Below are positions 1 to 9,767 of a stretch of 64,000 nt of DNA, piece after piece. A program made the position numbers and the translations under genes. The notes under the pieces were generated by a model. That model saw only the letters and a list, made by a program, of their open reading frames with translations. It did no database searches and was not told where the DNA came from. Source of the stretch: Pseudomonadota bacterium. Lineage in GTDB: Bacteria; Pseudomonadota; Gammaproteobacteria; Pseudomonadales; Moraxellaceae. The stretch's first letter is position 1; every line of letters starts with the position of its first letter. The stretch lies in assembly GCA_021781515.1 (NCBI GenBank), contig JAJXWR010000002.1, forward strand, positions 1-64,000, given 5' to 3'.

Positions 1-45
1 ACCAGCACTCGCGCAATCTCGCCACGCTCGATACGCTCCAGCAGA

Positions 46-402
46 TCAAGCCAGCAGATCAAAGAATCGCTTGCGCTTGAAGTTCATACCGCCGCCGACT
101 TCCTTGATCCACTCATCGACCGCAATGGCCCCGGCCAAACAGTACGCTTCCATGGCTGCAACTTGGGCTGCAACTTGCAATGCCAAATCGTCCTTTTGCC
201 CTGCGCTACTGATGCGGCAGTACACCACGGTAAGCCGCTTCTCCGGTGCGCCGCCCAACATTACCCTCACGTCCGATTCGTCAAAATAACGCTGACCGGA
301 TGGAAGGCGCTTGGCGGTCAGTCTGCCCTCCCAGCGACGAATCGTACTTGTCGCTCGACCGATACGTTGGGCGAATTCGAATATCCGATATTGCTTGCTC
401 AT
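46..402 (-). pseudogene. IS607-family serine recombinase (TnpA), N-terminal part, frameshifted
   Basis: MerR-like HTH followed by resolvase start (VVYCRISSAGQKDDLALQ...). The frame stops after KRKRFFDLLA, but the expected continuation LDLLERIERGEIARVLV is present in another frame at positions 1-50. A 13-bp near-perfect tandem duplication (38-50/51-63) explains the frameshift. Confidence 0.8.
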
Positions 403-472
403 AGGGAGTAATCATAGATAGGTATAAGCAAATATCAAGCATCAGTTAATTGCTCCGGTTTCAAATATGCAA

Positions 473-1372
473 TCAATGCACTGGATTCACCGTGACCGCC
501 ACCTGTAATTGTGGCACTCCCCCCCCCTGAATCACACCGCGCAACGGTGAAACATCCGCAAAATCCCGACCCCAGCCAACTACAATATGGCGTTGATCTG
601 CCAGACAACCGTTGGTTGGATCCATTTCCACCCACCCCCACTCCGGTGTCCAGACGGCCACCCAGGCATGTGTCGCATCCACCCCGCGCAAACGTTCGGT
701 ATCTGTAGGTGCCTCAGTGCAAAGATACCCCGCCACATAACGGGCTGGCAAGCCTAACGAACGTAAACAGGCAATCATCAGATGTGCAAAATCCTGACAA
801 ACTCCAGTCCGGCTGCGCCAGATATTCATTACTGAGGTGTGGACGTCGGTTGTATTCGGACGATAAGTAAAATGTTGCTGTATATACATAGTCAGTGCTA
901 TTGCGCCTTGCAGTACCGAGCAACCGCCTTTAAAAAAATCACGACTGAACTCTACCAGTTGTTGTTTGATCTGTACATGCGTTGACTGATAACGAAAACA
1001 CAACTGATCCAACTCTGGCTGTTGACCAAAATCCAGTGCCGCACTGACCTGTTCCCACGAACTATCCGGTGCCGGTATACGCAAACAATAGTGCCAAGGA
1101 CGTTCTTCAACTGCACAGCGGGCTTGCCAATGCACTGATAATCGATCATGCCACCCTTCATAGCTGAGCCAGGTGGCTGGATTGTTCCATACATCCAGTG
1201 CCTCGGTACGTTCTTCCGGAACAGGATCAATCAATAGCTGACAAGAACGCCAAGTTTGCCAAGCCACTCGCCGCGGATTCAAATGCAACAGATGCCGGGC
1301 ACGGCCGACCGGTTGAGCATAATCATAAATCGTACTGTGCTCGATCTGATACACAACAGGCCCTGTTTTCAT
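473..1372 (-). CDS. transglutaminase-like domain protein
   Basis: Cys-His-Asp triad context: TGVCQDFAHLMIACLRSLGLPARYVAGYL ... ATHAWVAV ... DPTNG. ATG at 1372 overlaps the stop of the upstream ORF. Confidence 0.85.
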   Translation of the reverse strand: MKTGPVVYQIEHSTIYDYAQPVGRARHLLHLNPRRVAWQTWRSCQLLIDPVPEERTEALDVWNNPATWLSYEGWHDRLSVHWQARCAVEERPWHYCLRIPAPDSSWEQVSAALDFGQQPELDQLCFRYQSTHVQIKQQLVEFSRDFFKGGCSVLQGAIALTMYIQQHFTYRPNTTDVHTSVMNIWRSRTGVCQDFAHLMIACLRSLGLPARYVAGYLCTEAPTDTERLRGVDATHAWVAVWTPEWGWVEMDPTNGCLADQRHIVVGWGRDFADVSPLRGVIQGGGVPQLQVAVTVNPVH

Positions 1373-3783
1373 TGCAGAACCTCCTCCACTGGCAACAGAC
1401 ACCAGAACATCTGCGCTGTCAGTTGCTGCGACATTTCAAGCAACTCACGATCCATGGCAATGAACAATGCCGATCCTGTACCAGTCTGGCTTAATTGTTC
1501 AATAATCTGTTGCCAGCGTTCGATCCAGGCACCTTGTACCGCAGGCTCCGGCAATAATTGCAGATTCCGAGCGATACACCGGGCCAAATACACGAGAGAC
1601 AAGGGGTTGTCTGCCTCGGCAATACTCCACTGCCAGCAACGTTCCGGAGACTGACCCCCTGTGCTAAGTTCCCGGTCATACCATAACGCATAAATTTCCG
1701 GAACAAAACGCCGTGGTTCTGCCACATGTCGCAACATCAAAGTCGCATACAACATCCGCTCCATGCACTGTCCCAGCGCAAAAAGCGGAGCAGCCCGCTG
1801 CCGTTCCAGGTCATGCGCTGCACAGGCCATCAGTGATTCACCGAGCATCTGCAATTGCTCCATGGAACGGTATTGATCAAGCGGCGTAACATCCTCTGCA
1901 TATTGCGGTTCTGATAGCTGCGCCAACGCCTGAACTACACGGTTCAGACGTTGCTGCCAGCGTTGTGGCAATTCCTGATGCAGGTGCTCCAGTTGCCATA
2001 AAGCCGCCTGCGCATTAAAGTGTCCCTGCGCACACAACGCATGCCATAAAAATTGCTGTTGCTGTTCAACAGCCTGCGTCTTTGACAACGCAAAACCAAC
2101 CGTACCCGTTTCCTGCAAATAGTAAGCAACCCACTGCATGGTCAACGAAGGTTCCAGAGACTCTGAACTGAAATCCTGAGCCAATGCCGTCAACATCTGC
2201 AATTGCGTTAACAAACGTTCAGCATAGCGCCCCAGCCAGAATAAGGATTCCGCACTGCGACTCCTGCGGCCAGGTTGCACCACCTGTAGCGTCGGGACAT
2301 TCACTTCAGGTGCTCCACCTCCGGCCACCCACAAATCTTTGCTGGCCCCGCCACGCTGCATACTGATCATGCGTTGCTCCGGTTGTACCGCCAAGCGTAC
2401 CAGTCCACCGGTCAACACCTGATAACCGTGCTCACATGCCAATGCATAAACCCTGATGCCCATCGGCCTCGGCTGCAACGTCCACCCGCTATCCTGCCAT
2501 TGCGCCAACGGACTTTGCGACAATTGCACCAATTCCTGGGCCACATAGGCCTGTGGCAAGCGTTTGATTTTATCCAGCCACACTTGTTGTTCGGCTGCCG
2601 TCAGCTGATCGCCATACACCGTCTCCATTCGCTGATTGGGAAATGCCGGTTTAAGTACGAGATATGGCAGGTTTTTCAATACATAGTCCTGCGCCGCCCT
2701 CTCTCCACACCACCAGGTAGCCACGGCCGGCATCAACAATGAATCACCCAGCCAGGCACGGGCGATTGCCGGTAAAAACGCCAGCAACCCTGCGGATTCC
2801 AGAATATCCGAGCCTAAGGGATTGGATACCAGCACTCGACCGGCACGCAACACCTGCATCAGCCCAGGAACCCCCAAGGCAGAATCCGAACGTAACTCCA
2901 GCGGATCACAATATTCCGTATCCATACGTCGCAGGACGCCATGTACCCGTTGTAAGCCTCGAACCGTTTTCAGATACAGTGTATTGTGGCGCACACACAG
3001 ATCATCCCCCTGAACCAGAGGAACCCGTAACAACCGGGCGAGGTAGAGTTGTTCGTGGTAAGTTTCATGCCAGCTTCCCGGGCTAAGAATAACCGCCAGC
3101 GGTGCTTCACCGGTGTCAAGCGGTAAACGGCGTAAAAAAAAAGCCCAGGCCTGTCGCCACTCGTTTTCTGCAGACACCACCTGCAGTGCCCGCATTTCCT
3201 CAGACCACAAGTGCCCAAGCACTCTCCGGTTTTCCAGCAGATAACCGAGTCCGGAAGGGGCCTGGGTGCGGTCCGCCATCACCCACCACTGACCATCGGC
3301 AGAGCGTGCCAGATCCGCCGCATAAATATGCAGATAACGCCCACCGACCGGCTGCACCCCACTTTGTCCCCACAAAAACCCCCGCTGCCCATAAATTAAT
3401 GCGGAAGGCAGCAATCCCTGGTGCAACAATGTCTGTGGCCCGTACAGATCGCCCAGAATCCGGTCTAACAACTGGGCACGTTGTACCATGGCGCAGCTGA
3501 TGAGTGCCCAATCCTCTGCTGACAGTAACATCGGCAATACATCCAGCGGCCAGGGACGTTGATTGGCCAACGGATCGCCATAGACGTGATAAGTCATGCC
3601 CTGTTCATGCACCAGTCGATGCAAGTGCTGGGGTAAAATCAACTGCTTTCGCTGTTGCCAACTGTCACAGAACTGTTGCCACAACGGGCGCATCTGGCCC
3701 TGCGCATCGACCAACTCATCATAAACAGCAACGGACGAGGCCTGCACTTGCTGCAGATACATCTGCAAACTCTGCGCATCCAC
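1369..3783 (-). CDS. circularly permuted ATP-grasp protein fused to alpha-E domain
   Basis: 804 aa. MTYHVYGDPLANQRPWPLDVLPMLLSAEDW ... and LARLLRVPLVQGDDLCVR ... are typical of CP_ATPgrasp; the C-terminal half (SLFWLGRYAERL...) is typical of alpha-E. Confidence 0.85.
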   Translation of the reverse strand: MDAQSLQMYLQQVQASSVAVYDELVDAQGQMRPLWQQFCDSWQQRKQLILPQHLHRLVHEQGMTYHVYGDPLANQRPWPLDVLPMLLSAEDWALISCAMVQRAQLLDRILGDLYGPQTLLHQGLLPSALIYGQRGFLWGQSGVQPVGGRYLHIYAADLARSADGQWWVMADRTQAPSGLGYLLENRRVLGHLWSEEMRALQVVSAENEWRQAWAFFLRRLPLDTGEAPLAVILSPGSWHETYHEQLYLARLLRVPLVQGDDLCVRHNTLYLKTVRGLQRVHGVLRRMDTEYCDPLELRSDSALGVPGLMQVLRAGRVLVSNPLGSDILESAGLLAFLPAIARAWLGDSLLMPAVATWWCGERAAQDYVLKNLPYLVLKPAFPNQRMETVYGDQLTAAEQQVWLDKIKRLPQAYVAQELVQLSQSPLAQWQDSGWTLQPRPMGIRVYALACEHGYQVLTGGLVRLAVQPEQRMISMQRGGASKDLWVAGGGAPEVNVPTLQVVQPGRRSRSAESLFWLGRYAERLLTQLQMLTALAQDFSSESLEPSLTMQWVAYYLQETGTVGFALSKTQAVEQQQQFLWHALCAQGHFNAQAALWQLEHLHQELPQRWQQRLNRVVQALAQLSEPQYAEDVTPLDQYRSMEQLQMLGESLMACAAHDLERQRAAPLFALGQCMERMLYATLMLRHVAEPRRFVPEIYALWYDRELSTGGQSPERCWQWSIAEADNPLSLVYLARCIARNLQLLPEPAVQGAWIERWQQIIEQLSQTGTGSALFIAMDRELLEMSQQLTAQMFWCLLPVEEVLQ

Positions 3784-3852
3784 TCACATTATCCCCACTC
3801 AGCCTTCTCTATGCACCAGAATCACAGATTCAGCACCCCCATGCCCCAATAA

Positions 3853-6800
3853 TCAGCGTAGCGGGTTATGCGCAAATCGCAGATCCAGTGTCGCGGGTGT
3901 ATCATTCTGGATAACGCTGTTGCCAACACTGAACGTGCCCGGGGTGTGGCCCAGACGGAAAAAACGCTCCAGCCGCCGGCTCTCCGCCTCGAAGGCATTC
4001 ACCGGAAAAGTTACATAATTTCTGCCTCCCGGGTGCATGACATGGTACTGACATCCACCAATCGCCCGGCCCGTCCAGGTATCGTAAAGATCAAAAACCA
4101 GTGGCGTATTGACCCCGATCGTGGGATGTAACGCTGAAGCCGGACGCCAGGCACGGTAGCGCACCCCGGCGACCTGCTCTCCAGCGATTCCACTGGCCTG
4201 CAAGGGTACCGGATACCCATTGGCCAGTAGTTGGTAACGCCCGTCGGTCATCCCGCTCAATTTCACCTGCAGACGCTCCAGCGAAGAATCCACATAACGT
4301 ACCGTGCCACCCGCCGCTCCCTCTTCACCTAAAACCGGCCATGGTTCAAGTGCCTGTCGCAATTCCACAGTAATTCCCCGACTCGTGAACTCCCCCAGCA
4401 GCGGAAAACGAAATGCAAAATGCGGTGCAAACCAGTCGGTGGTAAACGGCAAGCCCGCCCGTTGCAACACTTCAATGACTTCCCCAAAATCCTGCCAGAG
4501 ATAATGCGGCAACATCATTCGGTCATGCAACTGCGTGCCCCAACGCACCAACCGTTCCGGTGTATAGGGGGTTTCCCAGAACCTGAGCAACAGACCACGA
4601 ACCAGCAACTGCTGTACCAGTGCCATCCGGGGATGCGGCGGCATTTCAAAAGCCCGCATTTCCAGCAGACCCAGGCGCCCCTGACTGGAGTCTGGATTGA
4701 ACAGCTTGTCAATACAGAACTCGGTCCGATGCGTATTTCCCGTCACATCCGTCAGAATATTGCGTAAAATTCGATCCGTCATCCACGGTAAAACCGGTCC
4801 ATGATGGGATTGCAGCGCTGCAAAAGCCAGTTCCAATTCCTGTAAAGACTCATGCCGGGCCTCATCCACCCTCGGTGCCTGTGACGTAGGCCCGATAAAC
4901 AACCCGGAAAACAGGTAAGATAAAGAGGGGTGATGCTGCCAGAAACTCAGCATACTCTGCAACAAATCCGGCCGCCGGAAAAACGGCGAATCTTCCGGTC
5001 GGGCTGCCCCCAACACCAGATGGTTCCCACCTCCCGTTCCACTGTGCCGACCGTCCAGCATGAATTTTTCTGACTGCAACTGCGACAGATGCGCCATGTC
5101 ATACAAATGCGTGGTTTGTTCCACCAGACCCCGCCAGGAATCCACCGGATGAATATTAACCTCAAGCACTCCGGGATCTGGAGTTAAGCGCAAAGATTGC
5201 AGACGGGAATCATGGGGAGGCTCATAACCTTCCAGTATGACTCGGGTCTGTAAAGCGCTACAGGTTTGTTCCACCACCTCCACCAACGCCAGATAGTCTT
5301 CAAGGCGCTGTACAGGCGGCATAAACACATGCAGATGGCCTTGACGCGGTTCGACACACAAGGCCGTTCGCAAAACATCATCAGGCTGCCAGCCGTGCGC
5401 TTTTACTCCATCAGAGGATCCAGCAGAGGATCCAGCAGGAGATCCAGCAGAGGCTCTATGGGCCGGATTTGGGCGCTGATATAAAGGATATTGCGCCAGT
5501 GCCTTAGGTCGCACCGACGGATCAATGGGGTGAATCCAGGGAAAATCGGTAGCACGCACCCACGGCAACCCTTCCAACGGTAAGCGATACCCCATCGGAG
5601 AATCTCCCGGCAACAACTGACAACGCTCACGTCGCAAAAACCATGGCCCGGTAATCCACTCTCCCTTTATACAACCCAATGGCAGTACCCATCCAACCGC
5701 CTGTCCCAAACCTTGTTCAAACAGATGCGCCAGACGTGCCCTTTCAACAGGATCATCCAGACGAGCTTCTGCGATATCTACATTCGCCGGCAATTGTCTT
5801 TCTCGCCACAGATAGTACAACGCATCTTCATAGGCGGCAAACGCTGCAAACGGATCCACCCCGAGAAAACCTGCCAGTTGCTGAATAAACGCCTGCGCCG
5901 AATCCACGGTGCTCAACCCAGGCTGACGCTCATCTGCGTACAGTTTATGGTCATTCCAAAGTGGCTGACCGTCTTTACGCCAGTAACAGTTCAACGACCA
6001 CCGCGGCAAAGGTTCCCCCGGGTACCATTTCCCCTGTCCCAAATGCAACAACCCCTGAGGCGCATAACGTGCGGCCATTCGGTAAAATAAATCCAGTGCA
6101 CGCAACCGCTTGGTAGGCCCTAATGCCGCTGTGTTCCATTCTTCAGCATCCGGATCATCCCGACTGACAAAAGTCGGTTCTCCCCCCATGGTAAGACGCA
6201 CGTCGCCCGCCTGCAAACGTTGCTCTACCACATCACCCACCGCAAGAATATCCTGCCAGACAGTTTCTTGATACGGTAAGGTGACCCGCGGCGATTCATG
6301 GATCCGCTGAATTGTCATGGAATGAACCAATCGAGTCTCACTTTGTTCTACCGTACCACTCACCGGCGCTGCAGACTGCGGCGATGGCGAACAGGCCAAA
6401 GGAATATGCCCCTCACCAGCCAATAACCCCGAGGTGGGATCCAGTCCTACCCAACCCGCCCCCGGCAAATACACTTCACACCAGGCATGCAGATCCGTAA
6501 AGTCCTGTGCCGGACCCCCCGGCCCTTCCAAAGGCGCGACATCCGCTTTCAATTGAATCAGATACCCTGAAACAAAACGAGCAGCCAGACCCAGATGCCG
6601 TAGTAAATGCACCATCAACCACGCCGAATCCCGACAGGAACCCTTCCCCGACGCCAACGTTTCTTCAGGCGACTGCACTCCAGGTTCCAAGCGAATAATA
6701 TAGCTAACGTCCCGGGCCACCGCCTGATTTAAATCCACCAGAAAATCAACCGTCGGCGCAGACCGATGCAGCCATGGCTCCAAATAATCCACCACACTCG

Positions 6801-7221
6801 CCCCTTGACTATCCAGCACCCGATAGGGAGCCAATTCAAGGAGGGTATCCTCACTGTAATTAAATGGCAGACGTTCTGCCGCTGGTTCCAGAAAAAAATC
6901 AAAGGGATTTTGCACAGACATTTCAGCAATCAAATCAACTTCAACCCGAAAGGTATCCGTTTTTCCCGAAAACATCACCCGTGCCTGATAGTTACCCAAG
7001 GCATCCTGTTGCCAGTTGAGAAATGGCGTCTCTGGACCCACACGCAAACTATAGGATAAAATCCGTGTACGCGAGTGCTCACAAGGCCGCAGCCGGATAA
7101 TTTGCGGACCTAAGTTAATTCGCCGATCATAATGATATTCTGTAACATGTTGCAAAGCGACATGAATTGACACCGAACTCTCCTGTATCTCACCGGGGAC
7201 ACCACCTACTTCAAGGCACAC
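3853..7221 (-). CDS. large transglutaminase / DUF2126-type protein
   Basis: 1122 aa. N-terminal transglutaminase triad (GSCRDSAWLMVHLLRHLGLAARFVSGYL ... LHAWCEVY ... DPTSG) plus long C-terminal region with LTMGGEPTFVS. True start may be GTG near 7173 (VSIHVALQHVTEYHYDRR). Confidence 0.85.
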   Translation of the reverse strand: MCLEVGGVPGEIQESSVSIHVALQHVTEYHYDRRINLGPQIIRLRPCEHSRTRILSYSLRVGPETPFLNWQQDALGNYQARVMFSGKTDTFRVEVDLIAEMSVQNPFDFFLEPAAERLPFNYSEDTLLELAPYRVLDSQGASVVDYLEPWLHRSAPTVDFLVDLNQAVARDVSYIIRLEPGVQSPEETLASGKGSCRDSAWLMVHLLRHLGLAARFVSGYLIQLKADVAPLEGPGGPAQDFTDLHAWCEVYLPGAGWVGLDPTSGLLAGEGHIPLACSPSPQSAAPVSGTVEQSETRLVHSMTIQRIHESPRVTLPYQETVWQDILAVGDVVEQRLQAGDVRLTMGGEPTFVSRDDPDAEEWNTAALGPTKRLRALDLFYRMAARYAPQGLLHLGQGKWYPGEPLPRWSLNCYWRKDGQPLWNDHKLYADERQPGLSTVDSAQAFIQQLAGFLGVDPFAAFAAYEDALYYLWRERQLPANVDIAEARLDDPVERARLAHLFEQGLGQAVGWVLPLGCIKGEWITGPWFLRRERCQLLPGDSPMGYRLPLEGLPWVRATDFPWIHPIDPSVRPKALAQYPLYQRPNPAHRASAGSPAGSSAGSSDGVKAHGWQPDDVLRTALCVEPRQGHLHVFMPPVQRLEDYLALVEVVEQTCSALQTRVILEGYEPPHDSRLQSLRLTPDPGVLEVNIHPVDSWRGLVEQTTHLYDMAHLSQLQSEKFMLDGRHSGTGGGNHLVLGAARPEDSPFFRRPDLLQSMLSFWQHHPSLSYLFSGLFIGPTSQAPRVDEARHESLQELELAFAALQSHHGPVLPWMTDRILRNILTDVTGNTHRTEFCIDKLFNPDSSQGRLGLLEMRAFEMPPHPRMALVQQLLVRGLLLRFWETPYTPERLVRWGTQLHDRMMLPHYLWQDFGEVIEVLQRAGLPFTTDWFAPHFAFRFPLLGEFTSRGITVELRQALEPWPVLGEEGAAGGTVRYVDSSLERLQVKLSGMTDGRYQLLANGYPVPLQASGIAGEQVAGVRYRAWRPASALHPTIGVNTPLVFDLYDTWTGRAIGGCQYHVMHPGGRNYVTFPVNAFEAESRRLERFFRLGHTPGTFSVGNSVIQNDTPATLDLRFAHNPLR

Positions 7222-7494
7222 AAAACAAACACAACGCTGCCAAACCGCACACGGACTACCCTATCATCCAAGCACAGGACGTGCCATATATACAAAAATC
7301 ATTAATAACAACATATTATACAAAATACATACCGGTAACCCTGCACATGAACGCCATGCAACCCGGTGCAACACCGCAGCAATCGCACCAAAATAACGCA
7401 CATCAACTTTGGTCAATGGTTTTGATTCTCCCCGCCCCACAGTCGGCATTGCGGTAATTCCGGCCTATGCGGTTAAGTACAAGCTGAGCGGATT

Positions 7495-7690
7495 CCTGCT
7501 ACGCAAGAGATACCCTGCGCACAACATTTATAGTTGGGCATAGCCACGCCACATTATTTGATGTCCCGGCGGTAAGTCTGATGTGCGATCGATGTATCCA
7601 CCCCATTGAGCGACCAGTAGAACCGCAGAGCCTAATACACTCACGGGCACGATCATGGTTTCGGCCATTCTTGGACCAGGCCACATCACG
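7495..7690 (-). mobile_element. remnant of IS4-family transposase 3' end
   Basis: Minus strand reads VLGSAVLLVAQWGGYIDRTSDLPPGHQIMWRGYAQL*MLCAGYLLRS, matching the C-terminal GGxxxRKSDxxPGxxxxWRG pattern of IS4/Tn5-type transposases. A related copy lies at 63847-64000. Confidence 0.6.
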
Positions 7691-8513
7691 CACCAGATTT
7701 TTAATGCTGAATTCAAAAGAAGCTCCCAAGGGAACATCCTGGCCATAGCTAAGAATCTGCAACCAGATAATCTCATCATCCTCAGCTCTGAGCTCGATGC
7801 CGATGTACAATATAGAAGCAGCGTAAAACAGGAAAAACGGTTTGATGTAAAGCAATCAACAAACCAAGTATAGGAGAACCACCACCGATTGCTCAGGCAA
7901 TGATGACATGATGGTAAAACAGGTCAGACCGTGGACAGAACAACCCGTGGGGGCCAAAGCGTATTAATTGCGATATAGTGATTGGGAACTGTCCAGCGAA
8001 ATCCATCAGAGAGCCGAGGCACAACCTCGATCAGAATCCGGATGTATGGCGGCAATCGAACCTTGTTTAAAAAACATGAAAACATGCTTGGCAAACCGGG
8101 GGCGACCATAAATAGGCGATGGCAGTTGCTGTGTGGTTGATCATGTGCAGGCCATCCTTGCCGTTTTCGTTGGCGACTATAACAACGTTCGCCAAGATCC
8201 CCTGCTAAGCAAAAAAACGCCTGTTTTCGGGTGAGTTCACTCCTGTAAAGAAGATTCATTCAACGCTTAATGGAGACTGGAGCGGTTCATTGCAGCGTTC
8301 AACCTCAGATTATCACGAAAAACATGCCTTGATGTCGCTACCATGACTTAGGTACAATCTGCCGCATTGCCATGCACAGGCCGCTCCCCCAGACAGCCAG
8401 GGCAGACTTCAGGGGCTCATGCCGCTAACGCATTCACCCCTGGGTACTACCGACCCGTTCACCGTGCCGGTGGCTACTCTTAATTTTGATAGCTCAACCC
8501 ACAATAAGGAGGA

Positions 8514-8580
8514 TGCGAGAAAAAGGCGGCCTAATTGCCGGTGCTATCCCTCCACCCCATCATTGCGGTGGTTTCTCGCA
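8514..8580 (+). promoter_or_regulatory. putative structured RNA (three-way junction) in DAHP synthase leader
   Basis: P1 TGCGAGAAA/TTTCTCGCA (8514-8522/8572-8580), P2 CGGC/GCCG (8527-8530/8537-8540), P3 CCACC/GGTGG (8552-8556/8567-8571), junction strand GTGCTATCCCT 8541-8551. A homologous element lies upstream of metH. Confidence 0.7.
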
Positions 8581-8584
8581 AAAC

Positions 8585-9676
8585 ATGATGAATCAGCGTG
8601 CCGTCGAAGATCTGAATATATTATCTACGGAAGTGCTTGTCTCGCCCCATGATCTGAAAACAGCCCAACCCATTGGTGCAGAAGCAGAACAGACGGTCAT
8701 ACAGGGACGTCAGGCGATTCGCTCCATACTGGATGGCAGTGACCCTCGTCTCTTTATTGTCGTCGGCCCTTGTTCGATTCACGACACAACGGCTGCCATG
8801 GAATATGCCCATCGCCTGCGGGAGCTGTCTGCTGAAGTCGAGGACACGCTGCTGCTGGTGATGCGAGTTTACTTTGAAAAACCCAGAACTACAGTTGGCT
8901 GGAAAGGGTTAATCAACGACCCCTACATGGACGACACCTTCCAGATCGCCGATGGCCTCTCCATCGGCCGCAAATTACTCAATGATCTGAACAGTATGGG
9001 TCTCCCCTGTGCCACAGAAGCACTGGATCCCATATCCCCACAATACATGCAGGACCTGATCGCCTGGTCAGCCATTGGTGCCCGAACCACTGAATCACAG
9101 ACCCACCGGGAAATGTCGAGTGGCCTGTCCTGCCCTGTCGGATTCAAGAACGGTACTGACGGGGGATTGAAAGTCGCCATTAACGCACTGTTGTCAGTCA
9201 GTCACCCGCACAGTTTTCTCGGCATCAATCAGGAAGGCCAGGTCGCCGTTGTTAAAACCCGAGGCAATGCCTATAGCCACATTGTGCTGCGGGGTGGCGA
9301 TGGCAAACCAAACTACGACTCCGTCAGCGTGGCACTCGCTGAACGTGAACTTGGTAAAGCCAAACTGCCGCTCAATATCATGATTGATACATCACATGCC
9401 AATTCCAACAAGGATCCGGGACTGCAACCACTGGTTCTGGAAAACATCGGAAATCAGATTATTGAAGGCAACCAGTCCGTGGTGGGCATCATGATGGAAA
9501 GCAATCTTTTCTTTGGCCGACAGGACATCCCCGCCAATCGCAACGAACTTCGTTATGGCGTTTCCGTGACCGACGGCTGTCTGGACTGGGATTCCACGGC
9601 ACAATCCCTGCGTCGGTTGCGAAACAAGATCAAACCCAGTCTACTGCACCGCCGTTCATTCCCCAGGAACACCTGA
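8585..9676 (+). CDS. aroG: 3-deoxy-7-phosphoheptulonate synthase (class I, AroF/G/H type)
   Basis: LFIVVGPCSIHDTTAAMEYA, MRVYFEKPRTTVGWKGLINDP, GARTTESQTHREMSSGLSCPVGFKNGTDG, DTSHANSNKDP, SVTDGCLDW. Start at ATG 8585 or 8588. The isozyme symbol is not certain. Confidence 0.95.
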   Translation: MMNQRAVEDLNILSTEVLVSPHDLKTAQPIGAEAEQTVIQGRQAIRSILDGSDPRLFIVVGPCSIHDTTAAMEYAHRLRELSAEVEDTLLLVMRVYFEKPRTTVGWKGLINDPYMDDTFQIADGLSIGRKLLNDLNSMGLPCATEALDPISPQYMQDLIAWSAIGARTTESQTHREMSSGLSCPVGFKNGTDGGLKVAINALLSVSHPHSFLGINQEGQVAVVKTRGNAYSHIVLRGGDGKPNYDSVSVALAERELGKAKLPLNIMIDTSHANSNKDPGLQPLVLENIGNQIIEGNQSVVGIMMESNLFFGRQDIPANRNELRYGVSVTDGCLDWDSTAQSLRRLRNKIKPSLLHRRSFPRNT

Positions 9677-9767
9677 AAAGTGCTTCACTTGCCTGAACTA
9701 CAACGCCGGCGCACGTTCTGCGACCGGTGTTGTACAGGATTTCTTGCATCAAATCCACTATAGTGAT

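Noticed and set aside
7924-8259. 111-aa minus-strand ORF
   Set aside because: No recognisable domain; lies in an apparently decayed intergenic region next to an IS remnant, probably not coding.
8419-8652. Plus-strand 77-aa ORF across the DAHP synthase leader
   Set aside because: Overlaps the aroG start and the structured leader; no recognisable domain.
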